Part shown: one piece after another, positions 54,958-64,000 of the stretch
Layout of the letters: every line of letters begins with the position of its first letter
How positions within the stretch are numbered: position 1 is the stretch's first letter
Assembly (NCBI GenBank): GCA_020725865.1
Contig: DYEC01000012.1
Coordinates: forward strand, 248,001-312,000
Length of the DNA stretch: 64,000 nt
DNA from: Anaerolinea sp.
GTDB taxonomy: Bacteria; Chloroflexota; Anaerolineae; Anaerolineales; Anaerolineaceae
Direction: 5' to 3'
Position numbers and translations under genes: made by a program
The notes under the pieces: generated by a model
Database searches by the model: none
The model's input: the letters and a program-made list of their open reading frames with translations, nothing else
Told to the model about the DNA's origin: nothing

Positions 54958-56490
54958 ATGAATGCTAGATGGCTATTTCTCGTGATCATCTTGTTATCAT
55001 TTGTAACCAACTTTCCATATGTCTATGGGGTATTGTCAGCTAATGAGGACGAGGTCTTTTCTGGTTTTTTAATCAATCCCCTTGATGCCAATTCATACCT
55101 TGCAAAAATGAATCAGGGCTGGAAGGGAGCTTGGATGTTTATGCTTCCCTATACCGCCGATCAGGGAAGAGGAGCACCACTTTTCTTGTTTTATTTAGTA
55201 TTAGGCCATATTAGCCGTTTACTTTCTATTCCCCTAGTTTTAACTTATCATCTTAGCAGGTGGCTGGCGAGTATTTTTTTGTGGTTGACATTATGGAAGT
55301 TTTTTCAGCGCTTTTATTTAGAAGATCAGCATGCAAGGCGAGCATTTCTGCTTGGTTCATTGGGTTCTGGAATGGGATGGATGTTTTCTCTGTTTGGCCA
55401 CTTTACATCGGATTTCTGGGTCGCAGAGGCTTACCCATTTCTATCAACATATGCGAATCCACATTTCCCATTAGGCTTAGCGATTATTCTATGGATTTTA
55501 GTGTTGGCTGATGATGCGCATTCGCTGATGCACTGGATAATTTCATTCGGGTTAGGCATTATATTGGCTATCATTCAGCCTTTTGGCGTGGTGGTGGTTA
55601 TAACTGTTTTATGTAGCACAGTGGTATTCCGTAGTGTTTTGAGAAAAAAATTTTTTTGGCATGATTTTCCATTTTATATGATTGGGGGTGTGCTACTGCT
55701 AGGATATCAGTATTGGATTATCCAGAAAGATCCGATTTTGTCGTCCTGGAATGTACAAAATCAAACACCTGCTCCGCCTTTGTGGGATTTTATTGTATCC
55801 TTGTCGCCTGCTCTATTGTTTGTACCATTTTCATTGAGTCTATGTTTTGTGCCAAAGACCCGCCTTTGGCGTTTTCAATCGCTAATGGTTGGCTGGATAT
55901 TTGCTGCTATGATATTGGTGTTTATACCGTTTAATCTTCAAAGACGTTTTATGACCGGTTTATATTTGCCGGTGGCTTCGTTGGCAGTAATGGGAGTGGA
56001 TTTTTTGCAGCAACGTTTACGGCTTCAGACTAATGCGATTTGGTCAGCTTTGCTCGCAATATCCATGCTCACAAATCTGATGGTGCTTTTATCTGGAATC
56101 TGGGGAATACAGATGCATGACCCAATAATCTACATCTCTCGCGATGATTTTGAGATGTACCAGTGGATGACGAGACACACATCCGATAATGCGTTAATTT
56201 TGGCTTCGCCTGAGAGTGGGCTCTTCATTCCGGCCTATACAGGACGGCGTGTGGTTTATGGACACCCATTCGAGACTATAGATGCCGAGAAACGAAAAAA
56301 ACTTGTGGAAGATTATTTCGGGGATAACTTGGGCGAGGAAGAAAAGCTCCTATTGAAAGAATTGAAAGTGGATTACGTTTTTTGGGGCCCAAGAGAGCGA
56401 AAATTGGGAAATCCTGATTATATTCGGTTATTACACTTAGTGCATCAAACCGGTGATACCATTTTGTACAAAGCCAGAGATGGTGACTGA
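54958..56490 (+). CDS. Polytopic membrane protein, probable GT-C glycosyltransferase
   Basis: A 510-aa protein with about ten hydrophobic segments. A long first extracytoplasmic loop contains SANEDEVFSGFLINPLDAN, with paired acidic residues of the kind used by GT-C enzymes. The C-terminal soluble part (about 385-505) has RDDFEMYQWMTRHTSDNALIL and a GRRVVYGHPFET segment, seen in related Chloroflexota membrane proteins. It is probably a sugar transferase or a glycan/lipid-modifying protein. It starts a three-gene tandem, and its stop overlaps the next ATG by one base. Confidence 0.78.
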   Translation: MNARWLFLVIILLSFVTNFPYVYGVLSANEDEVFSGFLINPLDANSYLAKMNQGWKGAWMFMLPYTADQGRGAPLFLFYLVLGHISRLLSIPLVLTYHLSRWLASIFLWLTLWKFFQRFYLEDQHARRAFLLGSLGSGMGWMFSLFGHFTSDFWVAEAYPFLSTYANPHFPLGLAIILWILVLADDAHSLMHWIISFGLGIILAIIQPFGVVVVITVLCSTVVFRSVLRKKFFWHDFPFYMIGGVLLLGYQYWIIQKDPILSSWNVQNQTPAPPLWDFIVSLSPALLFVPFSLSLCFVPKTRLWRFQSLMVGWIFAAMILVFIPFNLQRRFMTGLYLPVASLAVMGVDFLQQRLRLQTNAIWSALLAISMLTNLMVLLSGIWGIQMHDPIIYISRDDFEMYQWMTRHTSDNALILASPESGLFIPAYTGRRVVYGHPFETIDAEKRKKLVEDYFGDNLGEEEKLLLKELKVDYVFWGPRERKLGNPDYIRLLHLVHQTGDTILYKARDGD

Positions 56491-58676
56491 TGAGATATCG
56501 AGTCGTAACAAGTTTCATAAGATTCCTTGTATTTTGTGTTCCAGCGTTTGTTTTTTCCCCATATTGGGATCATTTTATTTACCCATTCAATTCAAAATAC
56601 TCGGATTTGTTGATTACTCACTATCCTAATATTGTTTACATCCGACAATCTCTGGAACAGATTGGTAGAGTTCCGCTTTGGTCAAATATGATTATGAGTG
56701 GTTATCCGCTTTCGGCCGATCCTTTGTCTGGCTTGTTCTATCCACCTGGGTGGCTTTTATTTATACTTCCCCTGCCTCAAGGGTTTAATATTTTGTTTAT
56801 GGCACATTTAATTTTTAGCGGAATAGGGATGTATTTATTTCTAAAGGCCGAGGGCTTATGCGAATTTTGTTCGTTATTAGGAGCGCTTAGTTTTGAACTA
56901 ATGCCTAAAACTTTCGGACATATTGGCGAAGGACATGTCACATTAGTTTATGCAGTTTCATGGACGCCCTGGCTTTTATTATTTGAAAAAATTCGACGCG
57001 CGCTTTACTTGCCATGGCGTCAGGTTAGTTGTGGGTTAGTTTTAGGGATGATTATTTTGGCTGATATCCGATGGGCTTTTTATGCAGCACTTTTATGGTT
57101 ATGTTATGGATTCTGGCAAGCGCAGAAAACCGAAGGACAATCCGGCAATTTACTAACACGATTGAGACTCTTGGGGATCACAACAGGCAAATGGATCAAC
57201 CAGGTTTTGCCTCAGTTTTTTATTGCAATATTGGCTGGTGCACCCCTCTTATTTCCACTTATGGAATTTACTCCTCTGTCAACCAGGAGTCTGTTATCTT
57301 CTGCGGATAATTTGTTTCTTTCATTGCCACCAAGCTATTTGTTTGGATTAGTCATTCCGGATATTGCTGGATTTGCAGAATGGTTGCTATATCCTGGCGT
57401 TTTTTCACTATTGTCGCTTTTAATAATTGTGAATGGAAAATATATCAAGCAAAATACATTTTGGTTAATTGTGGCTTTTTCGGCTTTGCTTTTCTCACTG
57501 GGTGACTTTTTTCCTATTCTGAAAGCTTTTTCTACATTGCCCGGCTTTGATTTGCTGCGAGTGCCAGCACGGGCATTGTTTCTGCTTGGTTTTGCATTTT
57601 CGGTGTTAAGTGCAAGAGGTTTCTTTACTCTTGAGGAAGGATTATCGAAATCTGATCTTCAACGCCTTCGTTTGATTTTGACTGCATTTGTTCTTTTTAT
57701 TGGTTTACTTACTATCGGAGTTAATTTCCTCGTCCGTGAAACTACAATCAAAGTCAAATTTTTATGGAGTGCGGTAGGGGTAATTTTATATGCTACTTTG
57801 ATCTTTCTCCGAACGAACGAAGTATTAGGTCGGCGGTTATTTAGAGTTGCGATTGTGCCACTTTTAGTGCTTGACCTTTGTGGAGTTGGATTTTCACAAC
57901 TCAGATTTGTTGAAGCCCGACAAGTTCTTCAACAAAAATCAGACTTGACAAGTTTTTTAACAAGTCTGGGCAATGCTCATTATCGTGTTTACTCGCCTTC
58001 TTATTCTGTTCCTCAGCATATTGTTGCACAACACAAACTTGAATTGGCAGACGGCGTCAATCCGATGCAACTAATTGCTTATGTGCGTTTTATGGAGCAA
58101 GCAACTGGTATTCCTGTCGCGGGATATAGTGTGACGATTCCGCCCTTTGCTTCCGGAGACCCTGATGCAGATAATGCTGGTTATTGCCCAAATTTGACAG
58201 ATTTAGGTATCTTGAATGTACGATATATCGTCTCGGAGTTTGACCTTGGCGCTTGTAGATTACTTTTGTTGGGTAAGTTTGGCAATTCCAGGGTCTATTT
58301 GAACAATATATATTTACCGCGCATTTGGGTTCAGGATGAAAAAGCTAATATAGGGGAACGAATGATTAGTCAACCAATTATTCGAAAATATACCCCTGAT
58401 GATATAACAGTTGATGCTAGCGGTCCGGGATTGTTAGTGTTATCAGAGATAACCTATCCTGGTTGGCGCGTTAACGTTGATGGGCAACGTGCTCAATTGA
58501 TTGAACCGCTTGGTTTTTTGAGAGGAGTGCAATTATCAGAAGGCTCTCACCATGTTCGTTTTTATTTTGTTCCGATGAGTTTTTATGTTGGTTGGATTAT
58601 ATTTTTTATCACGATATTATTTTTACTAATTACTCGGCTTTATGTTCTATTTATAGCTCGGATTCGGGGGAGATAG
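56490..58676 (+). CDS. YfhO-family membrane protein
   Basis: A 728-aa polytopic protein with about twelve hydrophobic segments. The N-terminal extracytoplasmic loop has RVPLWSNMIMSGYPLSADPL, and FYPPGWLL is the YfhO-like hallmark. The C-terminus carries an outside beta domain ending in YPGWRVNVDGQRA and SEGSHHVRFYFVP, followed by a final membrane helix, the standard YfhO end. YfhO is needed for lipoteichoic-acid glycosylation in Bacillus, so an outside-facing glycosyltransferase role is likely. It is coupled to its left neighbour and followed one base later by a paralogue. Confidence 0.88.
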   Translation: MRYRVVTSFIRFLVFCVPAFVFSPYWDHFIYPFNSKYSDLLITHYPNIVYIRQSLEQIGRVPLWSNMIMSGYPLSADPLSGLFYPPGWLLFILPLPQGFNILFMAHLIFSGIGMYLFLKAEGLCEFCSLLGALSFELMPKTFGHIGEGHVTLVYAVSWTPWLLLFEKIRRALYLPWRQVSCGLVLGMIILADIRWAFYAALLWLCYGFWQAQKTEGQSGNLLTRLRLLGITTGKWINQVLPQFFIAILAGAPLLFPLMEFTPLSTRSLLSSADNLFLSLPPSYLFGLVIPDIAGFAEWLLYPGVFSLLSLLIIVNGKYIKQNTFWLIVAFSALLFSLGDFFPILKAFSTLPGFDLLRVPARALFLLGFAFSVLSARGFFTLEEGLSKSDLQRLRLILTAFVLFIGLLTIGVNFLVRETTIKVKFLWSAVGVILYATLIFLRTNEVLGRRLFRVAIVPLLVLDLCGVGFSQLRFVEARQVLQQKSDLTSFLTSLGNAHYRVYSPSYSVPQHIVAQHKLELADGVNPMQLIAYVRFMEQATGIPVAGYSVTIPPFASGDPDADNAGYCPNLTDLGILNVRYIVSEFDLGACRLLLLGKFGNSRVYLNNIYLPRIWVQDEKANIGERMISQPIIRKYTPDDITVDASGPGLLVLSEITYPGWRVNVDGQRAQLIEPLGFLRGVQLSEGSHHVRFYFVPMSFYVGWIIFFITILFLLITRLYVLFIARIRGR

Positions 58677-58677
58677 C

Positions 58678-61020
58678 ATGCAACCCAAGAGGTTTTTATG
58701 GATTTTTCTGATGCCTATTTTGGGCCCATTGGTTTTATTTGGTCCGATGCTCATTCGTGGTGAAGCGCTCTACTGGGGTACCGCTGCTTTGCAGTTTATT
58801 CCCTGGCGTGCCTATGCATGGGAAGTTCTTCATTCTGGTAGTCTTCCTTTGTGGAATCCACTAAATGGGATGGGAGCACCTCTTCTGGCCAATTATCAAA
58901 GTGCGTTATTTTATCCTCCGGTCTGGTTAACTTATTTCCTTTGGGTTGTTGGAGATGTACCCTGGATGGCATGGGCGCATACTTTACTTGTTGCAATGCA
59001 TCTTGCCTGGGGGGGGATTGGGATGGTTTTGCTGGCTCGGCAACTTGGGATGAGCAATCTGGCTCAATCAGTATGTGGTATATGCTTTAGCTTATGCGGT
59101 TATCTGGTCGCTCGCGTCAGTTTCTTTAGCATGATTTATGCGGGTTCTTGGTTGCCATGGATTGTCTATTTCGCGGGGTTTATCGCTTCGCCCTATAAGC
59201 AACTCCGACTTCAAGACAACTTGCAAAAGAAGTATTTTGTTGGGTTATTGGCTAGCATTTCTTTTATGCTATTTGCAGGGCACGCTCAGCTAAGCTGGTA
59301 CATCCTTCTGCTGTCAGCGAGCTGGGTATTCGTTGGGGGGATTCAAAAAGGCGGATTGAGAAGTGGGATGCTTTTGCTTTTGCGATTTTGTGGTGTTGTT
59401 TTGGGGGCGGTGGTGTTATCGTCTGTTCAATTGCTTCCTACTGCAGAGTATTTACTCAATTCTTATCGCTCCGGCGGTTTGGATTATTCAACTGCTACGA
59501 GTTATTCATTCTGGCCATGGCGTTTGATTACACTGATAGCCCCCAATTTCTTTGGGAGCCCGGGGAATGGAGATTATTGGGGTTATGCCAGCTACTGGGA
59601 AGACGCCTTATATTTGGGTGTGTTTCCTTTTTCGCTCTCGTTATTCTCATTGATCACCATTATCAAAAAAAGAAGGGGGAGACAAGAAACAGGTGACTCA
59701 TATCGAAAGTTTGTCATATATCTGCTGTTGATATTGGTGATAGGTTTATTTTTTGCTTTAGGTAAGAATAACCCTGTTTATTTTTATATATATCATTATG
59801 TCCCAACATTTAGCATGTTTAATGCCCCTTCACGTTGGCTGATTTGGGCCGAGTTTTCGTTGGTATTGCTGGCTGGTTTGGGCTTAGATCGCTTGCGTTC
59901 ACCTCATGGAAAAGCATTGTATTGGATGAGATTGGCTACTGCTGGTGGGGGGGCGGTGACTTTAGGCTCGTTATTAACAAGGTTTTTTTTGCCTGATGTG
60001 GCACCTACCTTTGTGCGTTCTGCTGCGATAACCGGTATCTGGTTGGTTAGCTCAGGGCTGTTATCACTATTTGTGCCGGATGTGGTATTGAAAAAAGAGC
60101 GTTTTATCTGGTCCATTCTGGTTATTGGTGTTGTGTTCTTTGACTTATTACTTGCAAATTGGAATCTTAATCCTTCTATACCAATTATGTTTTACAAACC
60201 GGGGGTTTCTGCTTTAAGTTTAGAGAGCACTTTTTCCGCAGGTAAAAGATATTATTTGCCCGCTACAGATGAGTACCTATTAAAGTTCAACCGCTTTCTA
60301 CGATTTGTGGATTACCATCCGATTGAGAATCGAGAAAACATTCGTATTGCATTAATACCCAATTTAAATTTGCTTGATGGAGTTCCTTCAGTTAATAATT
60401 TTGATCCATTGGTTCCCTATCGTTATCGAAACCTGATGGACAAGATTGAAAAGCTGAATGAAGACGAAAAAATATCGTGGTTAAGATCTGTGGGTGTTGG
60501 CCTTGTTGGAAGACTTGATGTAAACCAACCATTGGGGATCAGTTTTGAACGACTGAATGGCGCCGAGCTTGTTGGATGGGTTAATTGTGCCAGACATGCA
60601 AAAGATGAACAGGAAGTTCTTGAAATCTTAGATAAAACAATCGAGCAGTTTGAACAGGTAATAGTTGTTGAGGGTTATGACGGTAAAATTTTTTCCGAGG
60701 ATTGTGCTTCTCCTGAAGCTGGCAAAGTTCGCGTTATTGATATGCGCGTCGGATCATTTTTGATAGAGGTTACTGCTGAACGCCAAGGCTGGTTGATTGT
60801 ACGTGATAGTTGGTATCCCGGGTGGATGGCAAAGATTGATGGGAAAGATGCTACGGTTTATCGCGCAAACTATTTGTTCAAAGCGGTACCGGTGGAAACT
60901 GGGCGACATATAATATCTTTTGTCTATCGTCCTCTGTCCTTTCATCTGGGGGGAACATTGAGTCTATTGGGTTGGCTATTTTTGGGGGCGATTATCTTGT
61001 TAGGGCGACTGAGGAAATGA
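58678..61020 (+). CDS. YfhO-family membrane protein (paralogue)
   Basis: A 780-aa paralogue of the preceding protein with the same plan. GSLPLWNPLNGMGAPLLANY and LFYPPVWL sit in the first outside loop, with about twelve membrane segments. The C-terminal outside domain has SWYPGWMAKIDGKDATVYRA and HIISFVYRPLSFHLGG, plus a last helix. GGGGAGA precedes the ATG. The 3' end overlaps the convergent moaB gene by 21 bases. Two tandem paralogues suggest two linked glycosylation steps, but the sugars and acceptors are unknown. Confidence 0.88.
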   Translation: MQPKRFLWIFLMPILGPLVLFGPMLIRGEALYWGTAALQFIPWRAYAWEVLHSGSLPLWNPLNGMGAPLLANYQSALFYPPVWLTYFLWVVGDVPWMAWAHTLLVAMHLAWGGIGMVLLARQLGMSNLAQSVCGICFSLCGYLVARVSFFSMIYAGSWLPWIVYFAGFIASPYKQLRLQDNLQKKYFVGLLASISFMLFAGHAQLSWYILLLSASWVFVGGIQKGGLRSGMLLLLRFCGVVLGAVVLSSVQLLPTAEYLLNSYRSGGLDYSTATSYSFWPWRLITLIAPNFFGSPGNGDYWGYASYWEDALYLGVFPFSLSLFSLITIIKKRRGRQETGDSYRKFVIYLLLILVIGLFFALGKNNPVYFYIYHYVPTFSMFNAPSRWLIWAEFSLVLLAGLGLDRLRSPHGKALYWMRLATAGGGAVTLGSLLTRFFLPDVAPTFVRSAAITGIWLVSSGLLSLFVPDVVLKKERFIWSILVIGVVFFDLLLANWNLNPSIPIMFYKPGVSALSLESTFSAGKRYYLPATDEYLLKFNRFLRFVDYHPIENRENIRIALIPNLNLLDGVPSVNNFDPLVPYRYRNLMDKIEKLNEDEKISWLRSVGVGLVGRLDVNQPLGISFERLNGAELVGWVNCARHAKDEQEVLEILDKTIEQFEQVIVVEGYDGKIFSEDCASPEAGKVRVIDMRVGSFLIEVTAERQGWLIVRDSWYPGWMAKIDGKDATVYRANYLFKAVPVETGRHIISFVYRPLSFHLGGTLSLLGWLFLGAIILLGRLRK

Positions 61021-61506
61021 ATGCCCCGCCTCGGCATTTGGGTTTTCTTTGAGTAATTCAACAGCATGCGGAAGTACCCTGATTATTGTGTTCAAATTTT
61101 CCAGTGCAGCTTTAGGACTACCTGGTAAATTGATAATGATAGTTTTGTTCCTAATTCCTGCAATAGCTCGAGAGAGCATTGCATGTGGTGTAATTTTCAG
61201 GCTTTCAAGCCGCATCGCTTCAGCAATTCCTGGTGCCTCACGCTGAATGACCTGTCTGGTAGCTTCTGGTGTGATATCTCTTGGTGCAAATCCTGTTCCG
61301 CCTGTTGTAAGAATAATATCCACGCCAAGATGGTCACACCAGCTTTCTAGAACGGATTTTATTTCTAAAAGGTCATCGGGTACTATTGCTGTGCTGATAA
61401 TTTCCCCCCCATGCTTTCTAATGAATTCTTCAATGGCTGGTCCCGAAACGTCTGGACGAATTCCGGCAGCAGAGCGATCTGATACAGTCAGGATAGCTAC
61501 TTTCAA
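61000..61506 (-). CDS. Molybdopterin biosynthesis MoaB/Mog-type protein
   Basis: A 168-aa MPT-binding domain protein that adenylylates molybdopterin or binds it. Motifs are AILTVSDRSAAGIRPD, LTTGGTGFAPRDITPEAT and NKTIIINLPGSPKAALENL, all family standards. The start is TTG at 61506 with GGGGAAG upstream, inside the end of the response-regulator gene. No other molybdenum-cofactor genes are present in the window. MoaB and Mog cannot be separated by eye. Confidence 0.92.
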   Translation of the reverse strand: MKVAILTVSDRSAAGIRPDVSGPAIEEFIRKHGGEIISTAIVPDDLLEIKSVLESWCDHLGVDIILTTGGTGFAPRDITPEATRQVIQREAPGIAEAMRLESLKITPHAMLSRAIAGIRNKTIIINLPGSPKAALENLNTIIRVLPHAVELLKENPNAEAGHSFPQSP

Positions 61507-61511
61507 GTTGG

Positions 61512-61880
61512 CTACTTCCCCGTTTCTATAAACTTTTTAAGGTATGCAAACAATTCATCTGGCATATATGGTTTTAATATAAAGCCATCCGCCCCCGCTT
61601 TGATGCATTCGTCTCGAAGATCCATACCGGAAGTCATAAGCACCCGAAGTTCCGGGACAGGTTGCTCCTCCCTGATACGCTCCAGAAGTTTAATACCGTT
61701 GATGCCGCGTAAGTGAACGTCTAGTAAAATTACTTTAGGTTGCTTTTCGGCGATTTCTCGCAAGATATCTTCTTCTTTCATGGCATTGCTGATCAGAACC
61801 TCAAATCCTTCAAGTTCCAGCAATGTTTGAAGTAATGTGCGCATGGTTGGGCTATCTTCAATAAGTAAAATTTTGTTCAT
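61512..61880 (-). CDS. Single-domain response regulator (CheY-like)
   Basis: A 122-aa receiver domain without an output module. Acidic pocket residues are E8 and D9, the phospho-accepting Asp is D54 (ILLDVHLRG), the switch Thr/Ser is at 83-84 (LMTSG) and the Lys is K103 (LKPY). The ATG overlaps the lon stop as ATGA, so it is translated with lon. No sensor kinase is adjacent. The output partner is unknown. Confidence 0.93.
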   Translation of the reverse strand: MNKILLIEDSPTMRTLLQTLLELEGFEVLISNAMKEEDILREIAEKQPKVILLDVHLRGINGIKLLERIREEQPVPELRVLMTSGMDLRDECIKAGADGFILKPYMPDELFAYLKKFIETGK

Positions 61881-64000
61881 TTTTCTGTTTTGCCTTTCCC
61901 CCTTGGGGTGGGCTTTGGGTTTGTTTGCTTTGGGTGATGATCAAGGGCTGTATGAAGCACCTGGTCCAAAGTTTCTACAAACACAAATTGCATTGAATTC
62001 TTAACTTCATCGGGTACGTCTTCCAAATCTAGCTCGTTTTGCTTGGGCAAAATGACCGTTTTAAGTTCGGAGCGATGTGCTGCAAGCACTTTTTCTTTAA
62101 TACCACCCACTGGTAAAACTTGTCCGCTCAGTGTAATTTCTCCTGTCATCCCAACATCACAGCGCACAGGTTTTCTTAATAGAAGCGATGCCAGGGCTAC
62201 AGTAATTGTTACACCAGCTGATGGGCCATCCTTTGGTTGGGATCCAGCGGGAATATGGAGATGTAAGTCGGTTTTTTGGAAGAAGTCAGGGTCTATTCCA
62301 AGTTTTTCTGCGTTTGTCCTAATGTAAGATAGAGCAGCCTGGGCTGATTCTTGCATTACTTTCCCGACCGAACCGGTTATTTGAAAACCCTTTGAGCCTG
62401 GCATGGCAGTCGCTTCAATAAATAATACATCTCCTCCGAAGGGTGTCCAGGCTAAGCCGATGGCTACTCCTGGTGAAGCTGTTCTTCGCGCAATTTCTTC
62501 GCTCCACAAATACTTTGGTCGTCCCAGGAATTCTTCTACGATTTCTTTTGTAATTTCTCGCGGGGGCGTTTTACCTTCAGCTAGAGTGGTTACGATTTTC
62601 CTGCAAACACTTCCAATCTCTCGTTCCAGGTTTCGAACCCCTGCTTCGCGAGTATAGTAACGAACAATGGTCTTAAGAGAGTCTTCAGTAAAATTGATTT
62701 CTTCTAGCCGAAGGCCATTTTCTTTTAGTTGGCGTGGAACCAAATACTGACTTGCAATGGCAATTTTTTCCTTTTCAGTGTAACCGGAGATATGAATGAC
62801 TTCCATGCGATCCAGTAGAGGTGCGGGTATCGTTTCTAGCTGGTTAGCTGTGGTAATAAACATGACTTGTGACAAATCAAATGGAACTTCAAGATAGTGG
62901 TCAACAAACTCTCTATTTTGTTCGGGGTCAAGTACCTCTAGCAGGGCGGAAGCCGGATCTCCATGAAAGTCAAAACTTAACTTATCAATTTCGTCCATCA
63001 TGAAAACTGGATTACGGCTTTCAACGCGACGCAAAGTTTGCAGAATGCGCCCTGGCATCGCACCAATGTAGGTGCGTCGGTGACCGCGTATTTCAGCTTC
63101 ATCACGGAGTCCGCCGAGAGATATTCGGATAAACTTTCTACCTAGCGCAAAAGCAATCGATTGCCCCAGCGAGGTTTTACCAACACCAGGCGGACCAACG
63201 AAACAAAGAATTACACTTTCTCGTTCTTTTCGTATTTGATCGGCGTACTCGCCAGAAAGCTCATCCTTACGCTCAAGCCGCAGTTTGCGAACTGCAAGGA
63301 ATTCTAATATTCTCTCTTTTACATCTTTTAATCCATAATGATCCCTATCAAGAATTTGTCGGGCATGAGCAATATCTAAATTATCCTCAGTCATCTGAGA
63401 CCATGGAAGGGATAACAACCAGTCCAAATAAGTTCGGATAACACCATACTCCGCAGCTGCTGTCGGCAATTTTGATAGACGGTCTAGTTCACGTCGGGCT
63501 TGCTTTTCTGCCTCTTTTGAAAGCCCGGAGGCTTCAATTCGCTTTTTAAATTCCTCTATTTCGGCCGCCTGCTCGTCGCCTTCTCCCAGCTCTCTTTGGG
63601 CAGCTTTAATTTGTTCTCTAAGAAAATATTCACGTTGAACTTTTTCAATTTCTGACCGAGCTTCGTTTTGTATCTTCTGTCCCAATTCAAGGACCTCGAT
63701 TTCCCGGGCCAATATATTGACAAGCTTGCGGAGTTTTTGACTTACTGTGTCATACTCAAGAATTAGTTGGGCATCTTCCAGACTCATTCGTTGGAAACTT
63801 CCAATCGTATAAACAGTTTGTAATGGGTTCTCCAACATGTTGACGGAAGCAACCAATTCTCTGGGAATGGAAGGAATCATATCTGCAATATGCGTAAATT
63901 GCTCACGGACGTTGCGAGCAAGTGCCTCGACTTCAATGCCGCTTTCTTCAGTCTCAGGAATGTATTCAACGGACGCCTTGAGGTAAGGTTCAAGGGCTGT
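61877..64000 (-). CDS. lon: ATP-dependent protease Lon, 5' end cut by window edge
   Basis: A AAA+ serine protease that degrades misfolded and regulatory proteins. The frame stays open to the window end, and codons before the first ATG (63880) continue the Lon N-terminal domain ([17 protein letters not shown]), so the start lies outside. Visible parts in order are the N-domain end, the coiled coil ([20 protein letters not shown]), the AAA+ module (Walker [24 protein letters not shown]), and the protease domain with the catalytic Ser in PKDGPSAGV and Lys in [13 protein letters not shown]. The C-terminus is basic (RGKGKTEK). It is coupled to the response regulator. Confidence 0.97.
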   Translation of the reverse strand, partial: TALEPYLKASVEYIPETEESGIEVEALARNVREQFTHIADMIPSIPRELVASVNMLENPLQTVYTIGSFQRMSLEDAQLILEYDTVSQKLRKLVNILAREIEVLELGQKIQNEARSEIEKVQREYFLREQIKAAQRELGEGDEQAAEIEEFKKRIEASGLSKEAEKQARRELDRLSKLPTAAAEYGVIRTYLDWLLSLPWSQMTEDNLDIAHARQILDRDHYGLKDVKERILEFLAVRKLRLERKDELSGEYADQIRKERESVILCFVGPPGVGKTSLGQSIAFALGRKFIRISLGGLRDEAEIRGHRRTYIGAMPGRILQTLRRVESRNPVFMMDEIDKLSFDFHGDPASALLEVLDPEQNREFVDHYLEVPFDLSQVMFITTANQLETIPAPLLDRMEVIHISGYTEKEKIAIASQYLVPRQLKENGLRLEEINFTEDSLKTIVRYYTREAGVRNLEREIGSVCRKIVTTLAEGKTPPREITKEIVEEFLGRPKYLWSEEIARRTASPGVAIGLAWTPFGGDVLFIEATAMPGSKGFQITGSVGKVMQESAQAALSYIRTNAEKLGIDPDFFQKTDLHLHIPAGSQPKDGPSAGVTITVALASLLLRKPVRCDVGMTGEITLSGQVLPVGGIKEKVLAAHRSELKTVILPKQNELDLEDVPDEVKNSMQFVFVETLDQVLHTALDHHPKQTNPKPTPRGKGKTEK

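Noticed and set aside
62625-62650. tRNA-like GTTTCGAACCCC stretch
   Set aside because: It lies inside the lon coding frame and has no acceptor or anticodon arms around it.

Overview
The window looks like a chromosomal segment of a Chloroflexota bacterium, most likely class Anaerolineae. This is inferred from gene content: a mevalonate-pathway decarboxylase, MreBCD/RodA/PBP2 together with MinCDE, Thr/Pro-rich 'TPT' linkers in several exported proteins, many GT-C and YfhO-type membrane proteins, and mid-range GC. No database search was possible. Nearly everything is coding. I see no tRNA, rRNA, CRISPR array, prophage or intact insertion sequence. Genes run off both edges: a WecG/TagA-type glycosyltransferase at the left and lon at the right.

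Layout. 1-5438 (+) is an exopolysaccharide locus (glycosyltransferase, priming sugar-phosphate transferase, Cys/Pro-rich lipoprotein, Wzz-like protein, Wzy-like polymerase), followed by a surface metallopeptidase and a GH13 glycosidase. 8871-10136 (-) holds a YtxH-like protein and a PAP2 protein. 10137-10554 is the only long non-coding gap. It contains a strong candidate structured RNA (10289-10407) and the rpoC promoter. rpoC stands alone without rpoB next to it. 15031-21743 (+) is pth-mfd-uvrB. 21774-30971 (-) holds acyP, a peptidase-MA-like protein, a HEAT-repeat protein, a site-2 protease, mvaD, an ATP-grasp enzyme, two methyltransferases and wecB.

31114-38605 (+) is a compact cell-shape and division-site cluster, mreBCD-mrdA-minCDE-rodA. 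It is followed by gltX, a fused formiminotransferase-cyclodeaminase, a CapA-like lipoprotein, dcd and two unknown membrane proteins. After a DMT transporter (-) come murJ and a repeat-type membrane protein (+). 49930-54768 (-) is rplI-rodZ-rimO-GT-C, and its RodZ has two HTH domains. 54958-61020 (+) is a tandem of three large GT-C/YfhO membrane proteins. 61000-64000 (-) is lon, a single-domain response regulator and a MoaB/Mog protein.

Two themes recur. Envelope building dominates the window: polymer synthesis, lipid II flipping by MurJ, the elongasome, and membrane glycosyltransferases. The promoters form a coherent set of sigma70-type -10 boxes, often with an extended TG. At three genes (pth, minC and the gene at 48264) TATAAT lies exactly seven bases before an ATG with no Shine-Dalgarno sequence, which points to leaderless transcripts.
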